NCBI GenBank assembly: GCA_013140395.1
Contig: JABFSY010000344.1
Location: forward strand, 1 to 5,317
Direction of reading: 5' to 3'
DNA from: Cyclobacteriaceae bacterium
GTDB lineage: Bacteria > Bacteroidota > Bacteroidia > Cytophagales > Cyclobacteriaceae
DNA: 5,317 bases
Positions within the stretch are counted from its first letter, which is position 1. Every line of letters starts with the position of its first letter. The notes under the pieces are model-generated. The model was not told the DNA's origin. It was given only the letters and a program-made list of their open reading frames with translations, and searched no databases. Made by a program: the position numbers and the translations under genes. This document shows positions 1 to 5,317 of the stretch, piece by piece.

Positions 1-267
1 GAATTCTTTTGAGAATTCATTAATCACGATGCCTTGAATTTTGGGCGAACCCGATTCATTGTCTTCAACCACAGTGCCATAGTTACCAATATGAGCCGAA
101 GTGTTGACAACGATCTGCCCGTGGTAAGAGGGGTCAGTGTAAATTTCCTGATAACCAGTCATACCCGTGTTGAAACAGATTTCCCCACCGCTGGTTCCTT
201 TTTTACCGATGGCCTTCCCTTCCACAAGGAGGCCGTCTGCTAAGAGTAAATATGCTTTTCCGTTCAA
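1..267 (-). CDS. carA: Carbamoyl-phosphate synthase small subunit, N-terminal part (runs off window)
   Basis: CarA is the glutamine-hydrolysing subunit of carbamoyl-phosphate synthase. It feeds ammonia to CarB to make carbamoyl phosphate for arginine and pyrimidine synthesis in the cytoplasm. The 89 codons present cover the start of the CarA N-terminal domain: LLLADG, then EGKAIG, the hallmark NTGMTGYQEIYTDPSY, and HIGNYGT. The glutaminase domain with its catalytic Cys/His lies beyond the edge. No in-frame ATG or GTG precedes the conserved domain. The TTG at 267-265 gives MNGKAYLLLADG, which aligns residue for residue in length with the start of E. coli CarA, so I chose it. The frame stays open further upstream, so a longer N-terminus is possible but would lack a normal start codon. 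The gene follows the rplQ terminator and has its own candidate promoter. The family assignment is very secure; the exact start is moderately secure. Confidence 0.93.
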   Translation of the reverse strand, partial: MNGKAYLLLADGLLVEGKAIGKKGTSGGEICFNTGMTGYQEIYTDPSYHGQIVVNTSAHIGNYGTVVEDNESGSPKIQGIVINEFSKEF

Positions 268-290
268 AGAGAGTAGAGTTAAATGGTTGA

Positions 291-324
291 CAAAAATACT
301 TTTGTTATTGAATCGGTGATCAAG
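291..324 (-). promoter_or_regulatory. Candidate Bacteroidota-type promoter for carA
   Basis: On the minus strand TATTTTTG (298-291) matches the Bacteroidota -7 element TAnnTTTG exactly. A CTTG (324-321) lies 22 nt upstream, close to the expected -33 TTTG/TTG element. Transcription would start around 285-288, leaving a leader of about 20 nt before the proposed TTG start. The position, between a terminator and carA, supports it. Reading through the window by eye I found no other full TAnnTTTG match on this strand. It is a motif match only; the start site is inferred. Confidence 0.55.
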
Positions 325-366
325 GTCGAGGTTAATTCTTTCCGCATTCGTTCGAAAAAGGGCAAT

Positions 367-400
367 AAAAAAGGGATCGAACGATGTCCAATCCCTTTTT
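367..400 (-). terminator. Intrinsic terminator after rplQ
   Basis: Read on the minus strand, AAAAAGGGAT (400-391) and ATCCCTTTTT (377-368) form a perfect 10-bp stem. The intervening 13 nt can extend it by five pairs, two of them U-G wobbles, to a 3-nt loop. A run of six T residues (372-367) provides the U-tract, with five of them doubling as stem bases. The hairpin starts 18 nt after the rplQ stop and would end the long ribosomal-protein transcript before carA. The flanking A and T runs make it potentially bidirectional, but no plus-strand gene approaches it. Confidence 0.85.
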
Positions 401-418
401 CTATGTTTTTTGAAATCA

Positions 419-937
419 CTATTCGTCTTTTTTAGACTTTTTAGCTGCTTTCTTGGGCTTTGCCTCAGTTGCTTCCGATACTACTTGAGCATCTTCCACA
501 CCGCCTTCATCTTTCTTTGCCTTACGGCCTCTGCGTGTCTTAGCCTTTTTCTCAGCACCGTCCTTTTTGTAGATATCGTTGAAATCAACCAACTCCATCA
601 AACACATGTCTGCGGCATCACCGAGACGAGCATCTCCAAGTTTAATGATACGTGTATATCCACCCGCGCGATTAGCAATGCGTCCAGCTACTTCGCCAAA
701 CAAGGTCTTAATCGACTCTTTGTTTTGCAAATAAGCAAAAACCGTTCTGCGTGAGTGGGTCGTGTCGTCCTTTGACTTTGTAAGCAAAGGCTCCACATAT
801 CTCTTCAAGGCCTTTGCCTTGGCTACTGTTGTTGTAATTCGCTTATGCAAGATGAGCGAAGAGGCCATGTTGGATAACAACGCATGACGATGCGCTGACT
901 TTCTACCAAGATGGTTGATTTTTTTACCGTGTCTCAT
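419..937 (-). CDS. rplQ: 50S ribosomal protein bL17
   Basis: bL17 is a large-subunit protein near the peptide exit tunnel. The N-terminal signature [12 protein letters not shown] is followed by [13 protein letters not shown] and the HKRITTT segment (about residues 31-37). The core continues to the [20 protein letters not shown] block (about 92-111), ending near residue 122. At 172 residues it is longer than the 127 of E. coli. The extra ~50 residues (about 123-172) are a low-complexity tail of Lys, Ala and Glu, probably disordered and RNA-binding; such tails are common in Bacteroidota bL17. Its ATG overlaps the rpoA stop by one base (TAATG), which suggests translational coupling. It is the last gene of the unit, followed by the terminator at 367-400. 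The identification is secure; the role of the tail is inferred. Confidence 0.97.
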   Translation of the reverse strand: MRHGKKINHLGRKSAHRHALLSNMASSLILHKRITTTVAKAKALKRYVEPLLTKSKDDTTHSRRTVFAYLQNKESIKTLFGEVAGRIANRAGGYTRIIKLGDARLGDAADMCLMELVDFNDIYKKDGAEKKAKTRRGRKAKKDEGGVEDAQVVSEATEAKPKKAAKKSKKDE

Positions 938-1926
938 TAGTCTTCTTCCAATTTATATTTCGCAAGATCCATTCCGAATGTAAGATTCTTATCGGCCACC
1001 AACTGCTCAAGCTCAGCCAACGACTTCTTACCGAAGTTGCGGAATTTCATCATATCAGAAATGTCCAATCTCACCAAGTCTCCCAGGGACTTCACTTCAG
1101 CTGCCTTTAAGCAGTTATAAGCACGTACTGAAAGATCTAAGTCATGAAGTTGTGTTTTCAACAGCTTGCGCATATGCAACATCTCTTCGTCTACTTGCTC
1201 TACTTCGCTATCCTTCGTTGTTTCTAATTCGATTGACTTGTCGGAGAACAAACGGAAGTGCTGAATCAAAATAAAGGCAGCTCCTTCTAATGCTTTCTCA
1301 GGGTGAATCGAACCATCCGTTTCGATATCAATCAATAATTTCTCATAATCGGTCTTTTGCTCCACACGTGTGTTCTCAACACTGTATTTCACATTCTTTA
1401 CCGGGGTGAAAATGGCATCGATCGGAATAAAACCAAAAACCTGCTCATTTGGCTTGCTTTCTTCTGCTGGCAAGTAACCTCTGCCCTTCTCAACTAATAA
1501 TTCGATTTCAAAATGAGCAGATTCATCTAAGTTACAGATTACATGCTCTGGATTGAGAACCTCGTAGCCTGCTGTAAACTTGGCGATATCACCTGCCTTC
1601 AACTGCTTCTGTTTCTTAATATTAACGACCACTTTCGTGTCGTTAGACTCGCCCACTTTGCGGAAACGAACTTGTTTCAAATTCAAGATAATTTCAGCAA
1701 CATCTTCCACCACTCCTTCAATCGTGGAGAATTCATGCAATACACCAGGAATTTTGATACCTGTGATCGCATAACCCTCTAACGAGGATAGTAATATTCT
1801 TCTTAACGCATTGCCTATGGTCACTCCATATCCTTTTTCCAAAGGCTTGAAGGTAAAGAAGCCGTGAAAGTCGTCTGACTTCTCCATCACCACTTTCTCC
1901 GGCATTTGAAATGCTAATATTGACAT
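937..1926 (-). CDS. rpoA: DNA-directed RNA polymerase subunit alpha
   Basis: Alpha dimerises to start assembly of RNA polymerase and contacts promoter DNA and activators through its C-terminal domain. The N-terminal domain (about residues 1-235) shows the dimer/assembly motif [19 protein letters not shown] (33-51) and [21 protein letters not shown] (64-84). After an acidic linker (about 236-255), the CTD (about 256-320) has two helix-hairpin-helix-like elements. SVRAYNCLK puts Arg268 at the place of the DNA-contacting Arg265 of E. coli, and [13 protein letters not shown] matches the second conserved element. The length, 329 residues, equals that of E. coli. It follows rpsD by 25 nt with no Shine-Dalgarno sequence, and its stop overlaps the rplQ start. 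Complete and unbroken; identification is secure. The DNA-contact role of Arg268 is inferred from alignment. Confidence 0.98.
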   Translation of the reverse strand: MSILAFQMPEKVVMEKSDDFHGFFTFKPLEKGYGVTIGNALRRILLSSLEGYAITGIKIPGVLHEFSTIEGVVEDVAEIILNLKQVRFRKVGESNDTKVVVNIKKQKQLKAGDIAKFTAGYEVLNPEHVICNLDESAHFEIELLVEKGRGYLPAEESKPNEQVFGFIPIDAIFTPVKNVKYSVENTRVEQKTDYEKLLIDIETDGSIHPEKALEGAAFILIQHFRLFSDKSIELETTKDSEVEQVDEEMLHMRKLLKTQLHDLDLSVRAYNCLKAAEVKSLGDLVRLDISDMMKFRNFGKKSLAELEQLVADKNLTFGMDLAKYKLEED

Positions 1927-1951
1927 ACGTGATTTTAATTAAAGGTTTGAC

Positions 1952-2557
1952 TTACTTAGAGTACAACTCGACAATCAACTGCTCGTTGATATTCTCAGGA
2001 ATATCTTGACGGGGAGGAAGATTGATCAATTTTCCTTCCATTTCTTTCATATCCCACTCCAGCCAATTGTATTTTTTTGCTCCTTGGATTGATAACGAAT
2101 TGTTGATCGCCTCCAATGACTTTGATTTCTCGCGCACCGCAATTACATCACCGGGACGTAAGAAAGCCGAAGGTATATTCAACACATCTCCATTTACAGT
2201 TATGTGTTTGTGTACCACCAATTGACGCGCAGCTCTGCGAGTAGGAGCAACACCTAATCTGTAAACTGTATTGTCTAAGCGTGACTCCAGCATCTGTAAA
2301 AGCACCTCGCCAGTTACGCCTTTCTTAGCCGAAGCTTTGTGGAACGTATTTTCGAATTGGCGCTCTAAAATGCCATAGATGAATTTTGCCTTTTGCTTTT
2401 CAGCTAACTGCACAGCATATTCTGACTGCTTGCGCTTCTTCCCCTTGCCATGCTGGCCAGCGGGATAATTCTTCTTTGCCAACGTTTTGCTGTCGCCAAA
2501 GATAGGTTCGTTATACCTTCTGGAAATCCTTGTTTTGGGTCCGGTGTACCTTGCCAT
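1952..2557 (-). CDS. rpsD: 30S ribosomal protein uS4 (zinc-free form)
   Basis: uS4 is a primary 16S rRNA-binding protein that nucleates assembly of the 30S 5' domain and lines the mRNA entry site. The N-terminal part has [12 protein letters not shown] and the family block [13 protein letters not shown], then [16 protein letters not shown] (about residues 53-68). The S4 RNA-binding domain spans about 91-153 ([42 protein letters not shown]). It ends in the typical IVELYSK. There is no cysteine at all, so this is the C-minus form without the N-terminal zinc knuckle. The length of 201 residues is normal. In E. coli S4 represses its own operon; whether that holds here cannot be seen. It lies 25 nt after rpsK with an A-rich leader and no clear Shine-Dalgarno sequence. 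Confidence 0.97.
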   Translation of the reverse strand: MARYTGPKTRISRRYNEPIFGDSKTLAKKNYPAGQHGKGKKRKQSEYAVQLAEKQKAKFIYGILERQFENTFHKASAKKGVTGEVLLQMLESRLDNTVYRLGVAPTRRAARQLVVHKHITVNGDVLNIPSAFLRPGDVIAVREKSKSLEAINNSLSIQGAKKYNWLEWDMKEMEGKLINLPPRQDIPENINEQLIVELYSK

Positions 2558-2582
2558 GATTTATACTTTCTTGTTACTGAAA

Positions 2583-2987
2583 TTAAACTCTTCTTTTCTT
2601 TGGAGGGCGGCAGCCATTGTGCGGCATTGGAGTAAAATCTCTTATGATTGTTACTTCAACACCTGATGCTTGAATGCTACGGATAGCAGACTCGCGCCCA
2701 GCGCCAGGTCCTTTTACAAAAACCTCTACTTTTCGAACACCTAGTTCAAATGCTTTGGTGGCTGCCTCTTGCGCAGCAACCTGTGCAGCATACGGGGTGT
2801 TCTTCTTTGAGCCTTTAAAACCCATCTTTCCAGCCGATGCCCAAGACACAACTTGTCCTGTAGTATTGGTGATGGAAATGATGATGTTATTGAAGGTGGC
2901 GCGAATATGTGCCTGGCCTATGGCCTCCACATTGACTACGCGTTTTTTGCTCTTGTCCTTCTTCTTTTCAACTGCAGGTGCTGCCAT
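2583..2987 (-). CDS. rpsK: 30S ribosomal protein uS11
   Basis: uS11 sits on the 30S platform and helps shape the RNA around the E-site mRNA path. After a lysine-rich, probably flexible N-terminus (residues 1-17), the conserved core begins with [18 protein letters not shown]. It continues through [21 protein letters not shown] and [12 protein letters not shown], and ends with the universal [16 protein letters not shown]. The Asn in the PHNG motif corresponds to the site reported as isoaspartate in E. coli S11; whether it is modified here is not known. The length of 134 residues is normal (129 in E. coli). It starts 24 nt after rpsM; the leader ATAAATAAAATATAC is nearly pure A/T with no Shine-Dalgarno sequence. 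Identification is secure. Confidence 0.98.
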   Translation of the reverse strand: MAAPAVEKKKDKSKKRVVNVEAIGQAHIRATFNNIIISITNTTGQVVSWASAGKMGFKGSKKNTPYAAQVAAQEAATKAFELGVRKVEVFVKGPGAGRESAIRSIQASGVEVTIIRDFTPMPHNGCRPPKKRRV

Positions 2988-3011
2988 ACGAAAAGTATAT
3001 TATTTTATTTA

Positions 3012-3392
3012 TTAACCTTTAACTGCCTTCTTCTTGTTCGCTACTGTCTTACGCTTACCCTTACGAGTGCGTGAGTTGTTCTTTGTCTTTTGTCCACGCA
3101 CAGGTAATCCTTTGCGATGACGAAGACCTCTGTAACAACCAATGTCCATCAATCGCTTAATGCTTAACTGCACTTCCGATTTCAAGGATCCTTCAATTCT
3201 AAACTGCTCCGCGATAACGGCTCGGACTGCGTTCGATTCTTCATCGTTCCACTCCTTCACCTTCTTATCCCAGTCTACTTTGGCCTGAGTAAGTATCTTT
3301 TGGGCTGACCTGCGGCCAATACCAAAAATGTACGTGAGACTAATTTCGCCTCGTTTGTTATCCGGAATGTCAACACCAGCAATACGTGCCAT
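3012..3392 (-). CDS. rpsM: 30S ribosomal protein uS13
   Basis: uS13 is in the 30S head and contributes to contacts with the 50S subunit (bridge B1) and with P-site tRNA through its basic tail. The sequence starts [22 protein letters not shown], followed by [12 protein letters not shown] (helix-two-turn-helix, about residues 23-34). The signature [17 protein letters not shown] lies at about 85-101, followed by [14 protein letters not shown]. The tail reads [12 protein letters not shown] where many bacteria have QRTKTNARTRKG, a conservative change. The 126-residue length is usual for this group (118 in E. coli). It starts only 2 nt after the rpmJ stop, so there is no room for a separate leader in front of it. 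AAGGA occurs 5 nt before the ATG, but this is the last sense codons and stop of rpmJ (CAA GGA TAA). Confidence 0.98.
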   Translation of the reverse strand: MARIAGVDIPDNKRGEISLTYIFGIGRRSAQKILTQAKVDWDKKVKEWNDEESNAVRAVIAEQFRIEGSLKSEVQLSIKRLMDIGCYRGLRHRKGLPVRGQKTKNNSRTRKGKRKTVANKKKAVKG

Positions 3393-3394
3393 AA

Positions 3395-3511
3395 TTATCC
3401 TTGTCTTTGTTTATACCGTGGATTCTTCTTATTGATCACAAATAATTTCCCTTTGCGCCTGATGATTTTACAATCGGCACTCCGTTTTTTTATGGATGCT
3501 CTTACTTTCAT
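3395..3511 (-). CDS. rpmJ: 50S ribosomal protein bL36 (zinc-free form)
   Basis: A 38-codon gene lies between rpsM and infA. The translation starts [15 protein letters not shown] and ends [12 protein letters not shown], which are the bL36 signatures, and the length is the same as E. coli bL36. bL36 is the smallest 50S protein and binds 23S rRNA near the GTPase-associated region. In zinc-binding bL36 the ligands are Cys11, Cys14, Cys27 and His33. Here these positions hold Ser11, Cys14, Asn27 and Tyr33, so zinc cannot be bound in the usual way and only one cysteine remains. This fits the C-minus form seen in Bacteroidota. It starts 3 nt after the infA stop (TAG GTT ATG) and ends 2 nt before rpsM, so it is likely translated by coupling. 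Identification is secure despite the small size. Confidence 0.96.
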   Translation of the reverse strand: MKVRASIKKRSADCKIIRRKGKLFVINKKNPRYKQRQG

Positions 3512-3514
3512 AAC

Positions 3515-3733
3515 CTATTTATATCTAAACGTTATCCTGCCTTTTGTCAAATCATAGGGCGACATTTCCAACCGCACTTTATCCCCAGGAAGAATTCGGA
3601 TATAGTGCATCCTCATCTTTCCGGATATGTGTGCTAATACTTCGTGTCCATTTTCTAACTGTACTTTAAACATTGCGTTAGATAAGGCCTCTTGTATTGT
3701 TCCGTCTTGCTCTATCGACTTTTGTTTCGCCAT
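3515..3733 (-). CDS. infA: Translation initiation factor IF-1
   Basis: IF-1 is a single OB-fold protein that binds the 30S A site during initiation and works with IF-2 and IF-3. The 72 residues match the E. coli protein in length and in landmarks: [20 protein letters not shown], then [20 protein letters not shown], then [15 protein letters not shown]. The start [11 protein letters not shown] aligns directly with the E. coli start MAKEDNIEMQG, so I keep this ATG although it lies 22 nt inside the end of map in another frame. No Shine-Dalgarno sequence is placed correctly; a weak purine stretch (GAAGAGAG) sits about 12 nt away. It is followed 3 nt later by rpmJ. Identification is secure. Confidence 0.98.
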   Translation of the reverse strand: MAKQKSIEQDGTIQEALSNAMFKVQLENGHEVLAHISGKMRMHYIRILPGDKVRLEMSPYDLTKGRITFRYK

Positions 3734-4509
3734 TTAAAACTATAACTCTCTTCTATGTACTCGTGTGTCGTCAAAATCTCCGTCCGATCAGGGAAGATGG
3801 CCACCATGTGCTCAAAGTGAGCTGAAGGTTTCCTGTCTTGCGTCCGGATCGTCCATCCGTCCTTCTCCTGCACTACTTTCTTTGTTCCCATATTGATCAT
3901 CGGCTCGATGGCAAAAACCATTCCCGCTTCAATCTTAGGGCCCTTTCCTCTCCTTCCGTAGTTGGGCACTTCAGGATCCTCGTGTAAACTTCTCCCTACC
4001 CCGTGACCAACTAACTCCCTTACCACTCCGTAACCAAACTGCTCAACATATGTCTGCACAGCATGGCCTATATCTCCTATTCGATTCCCGACCCTTGCCT
4101 GAGCAATGCCCAAATACAAAGATTCGTATGTTCTCTCCAACAGTCTCAACGCATCTTCACTAGCTCCCTCCATTGGGTACGTATAAGCTGAGTCACTATG
4201 AAAACCCTTATACAATACTCCGCAATCAATCGAAACAATGTCCTTCTCCCTCAATTCGTATTCTCCCGGGAAACCATGCACCACTGCATCATTTACTGAG
4301 ATGCAAAGGGAAGCCGGAAATGAACCATTATAGTTCAAGAACGAAGGCACTCCATTGTTGTCACGTATAAACTCCTCGGCAATGTTATCCAGTTTCTTCG
4401 TTTTCACTCCTGGCTTTATGGCCTTCGCTACTTCCGCATGCGCCTTTCCTAAAATCTGGGCGCTTTCTTTGATAATCTGAATATCACTGTCCGTCTTATA
4501 GTGAACCAT
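3712..4509 (-). CDS. map: Type I methionine aminopeptidase
   Basis: This dinuclear-metal cytoplasmic enzyme removes the initiator methionine from nascent proteins with small second residues. All five metal ligands of the pita-bread fold are visible: Asp95 (SIDCG), Asp106 (HSDSAYT), His169 ([11 protein letters not shown]), Glu202 (FAIEPM) and Glu233 (HFEHMVA). The substrate/catalysis histidines His79 (VVHGFPG) and His176 are also present. The numbering is within two residues of E. coli MetAP (264 residues); this protein has 265, so it is full length. There is no N-terminal SH3-binding or zinc-finger extension, so it is the short bacterial type Ia. It starts 6 nt after the secY stop. Its last seven sense codons and its stop overlap the start of infA by 22 nt, placing it firmly in the operon. 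Identification is secure. Confidence 0.98.
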   Translation of the reverse strand: MVHYKTDSDIQIIKESAQILGKAHAEVAKAIKPGVKTKKLDNIAEEFIRDNNGVPSFLNYNGSFPASLCISVNDAVVHGFPGEYELREKDIVSIDCGVLYKGFHSDSAYTYPMEGASEDALRLLERTYESLYLGIAQARVGNRIGDIGHAVQTYVEQFGYGVVRELVGHGVGRSLHEDPEVPNYGRRGKGPKIEAGMVFAIEPMINMGTKKVVQEKDGWTIRTQDRKPSAHFEHMVAIFPDRTEILTTHEYIEESYSFKWRNKSR

Positions 4510-4515
4510 TCAACT

Positions 4516-5317
4516 TTAAGCCGCAGCAAACTGAGAACGTCCTTTTACTCTACCAGATTTCATCATTCCCTCGTAGTGACGCATCAACAAATAACTTTCT
4601 ATTTGTTGAAGCGTATCCAATACCACACCCACCAAAATAAGGAGTGAAGTACCACCATAGAAGTACGCAAAGTTCTGTGTGATGCCCGCCTTCACTGCAA
4701 AAGCAGGGAGAATGGCAACAGCCGCTAACAACAATGCACCTGGTAAAGTAATCTTTGATAAAATGCTATCTATAAATTCGGCTGTCTGCTTTCCTGGCTT
4801 AATGCCCGGAACAAACCCACCGTTTCTTTTCAAGTTTTCAGCAATGTCATTAGATGGCACCGTGATAGCTGTATAGAAGAATGTAAAAATGATAATCAAT
4901 GACGCAAACAACAAGTTGTATTGCCATGATGTAAAATCTGCAAAAGTGGTACCCACGTATGCGCTCACATCGCTGTCTCTCCAAATCTGTGCAACTAAAG
5001 GTGGAATAAACATCAACGCTTGTGCAAAGATGATTGGCATCACACCGGCAGAATTCAATTTCAAGGGAATAAAATCACGCTTGCCTCCATACAGTTTGTT
5101 ACCTACGACTTGCTTCGCATACTGAACGGGTATTTTACGCACTGCTTGGGTCATTGCAATTACACCAACCACCACAAAGAATAATGCAAGTGCTTCGATG
5201 ATCAATAGCAATCCACCACTAAGGCCCTTTGTATCGGCTTCCTGATAGATCGCTGCGGTGAAGCGAGAAACAATACCGATCATGATAAGCATACTGATAC
5301 CATTACTGATACCCTTG
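4516..5317 (-). CDS. secY: Protein translocase subunit SecY, C-terminal part (5' end outside window)
   Basis: SecY is the channel subunit of the SecYEG translocon in the inner membrane. The frame is open to the window edge, and the first complete codons read KGISNGISMLIMIG, the segment after TM5, so the true start lies outside. About 266 residues are present. Hydrophobic segments, in fragment numbering, are about 34-57 (TM6), 90-111 (TM7), 131-153 (TM8), 190-208 (TM9) and 218-237 (TM10). The large cytoplasmic loops are the C4 loop with AVRKIPVQYAK and the C5 loop with NGGFVPGIKPGKQT. The C5 loop carries Lys where E. coli has the functionally important Arg357 (GIRPG). FYGGTSLLI opens TM10. The protein ends in a short basic tail, GRVKGRSQFAAA. 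map follows 6 nt later. Identification is secure. Confidence 0.98.
   Translation of the reverse strand, partial: KGISNGISMLIMIGIVSRFTAAIYQEADTKGLSGGLLLIIEALALFFVVVGVIAMTQAVRKIPVQYAKQVVGNKLYGGKRDFIPLKLNSAGVMPIIFAQALMFIPPLVAQIWRDSDVSAYVGTTFADFTSWQYNLLFASLIIIFTFFYTAITVPSNDIAENLKRNGGFVPGIKPGKQTAEFIDSILSKITLPGALLLAAVAILPAFAVKAGITQNFAYFYGGTSLLILVGVVLDTLQQIESYLLMRHYEGMMKSGRVKGRSQFAAA

Noticed and set aside
1..18. Inverted repeat GAATTCT-TTTG-AGAATTC (7-bp arms, 4-nt loop) at the window edge.
   Set aside because: It lies inside carA coding sequence (encoding NEFSKEF) and has no U-tract or regulatory context; most likely chance.
279..347. A 22-codon minus-strand frame starting with ATG just upstream of carA, a possible leader peptide.
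   Set aside because: It spans the candidate promoter, so it would not be on the carA transcript. It lacks an Arg or pyrimidine-related codon pattern and an attenuator-like structure downstream.
410..754. Plus-strand open frame of 114 codons opposite rplQ.
   Set aside because: It is antisense to a certain gene, gives a Cys/Phe/Leu-rich low-quality translation, and has no recognisable family or start signal.
1543..1782. Plus-strand open frame of 79 codons opposite rpoA.
   Set aside because: It is antisense to the conserved RpoA N-terminal domain with no supporting signal.
2674..3015. Plus-strand open frame of 113 codons opposite rpsK.
   Set aside because: It is a shadow of the rpsK reading frame; the translation has no family features and there is no promoter or leader.
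3399..3405. AAGGA 5 nt upstream of the rpsM ATG, resembling a Shine-Dalgarno site.
   Set aside because: It falls on the conserved last codons of rpmJ (Gln-Gly-stop), and the other genes in the window have no such site; more simply a coding by-product.

Overview
The window is a conserved ribosomal-protein locus (the spc/alpha operon tail) read entirely on the minus strand, most likely from a member of Bacteroidota, probably of the Cytophagales or a related order. The taxonomic guess rests on four things. Shine-Dalgarno sequences are largely absent and gene leaders are A/T-rich. bL36 and uS4 are of the cysteine-poor, zinc-independent type. carA lies directly downstream of rplQ, an arrangement I associate with Bacteroidota. 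A promoter in front of carA matches the Bacteroidota -7 consensus TAnnTTTG. The phylum is a fairly confident inference; the order is a guess.

Layout in transcription order, from high to low coordinates: secY (3' part only, cut by the window edge), map, infA, rpmJ (38 codons), rpsM, rpsK, rpsD, rpoA, rplQ. A strong intrinsic terminator follows at about 367-400, then a candidate promoter at about 291-324, then the first 89 codons of carA, which runs off the low-coordinate edge. The nine genes from secY to rplQ are packed with gaps of 2-25 nt. There are two overlaps: 22 nt between map and infA, and 1 nt (TAATG) between rpoA and rplQ. They look like one transcription unit. The only gap over 30 nt is the 151 nt between rplQ and carA, and it holds the terminator and promoter.

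The genes jointly serve gene expression. SecY is the membrane channel for secreted and membrane proteins. Map removes the initiator methionine. IF1 assists initiation. bL36 and bL17 belong to the 50S subunit; uS13, uS11 and uS4 belong to the 30S subunit. RpoA is the assembly scaffold of RNA polymerase. CarA is metabolic (carbamoyl phosphate for arginine and pyrimidines) and appears to be a separate unit.

I saw no mobile element, CRISPR array, tRNA or rRNA, and nothing that looks like an undescribed system. The points worth a second look are modest: the apparent TTG start of carA with its own promoter, the unusually long map/infA overlap, the single leftover cysteine in bL36, and the lack of room for an E. 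coli-type alpha-operon S4 leader.
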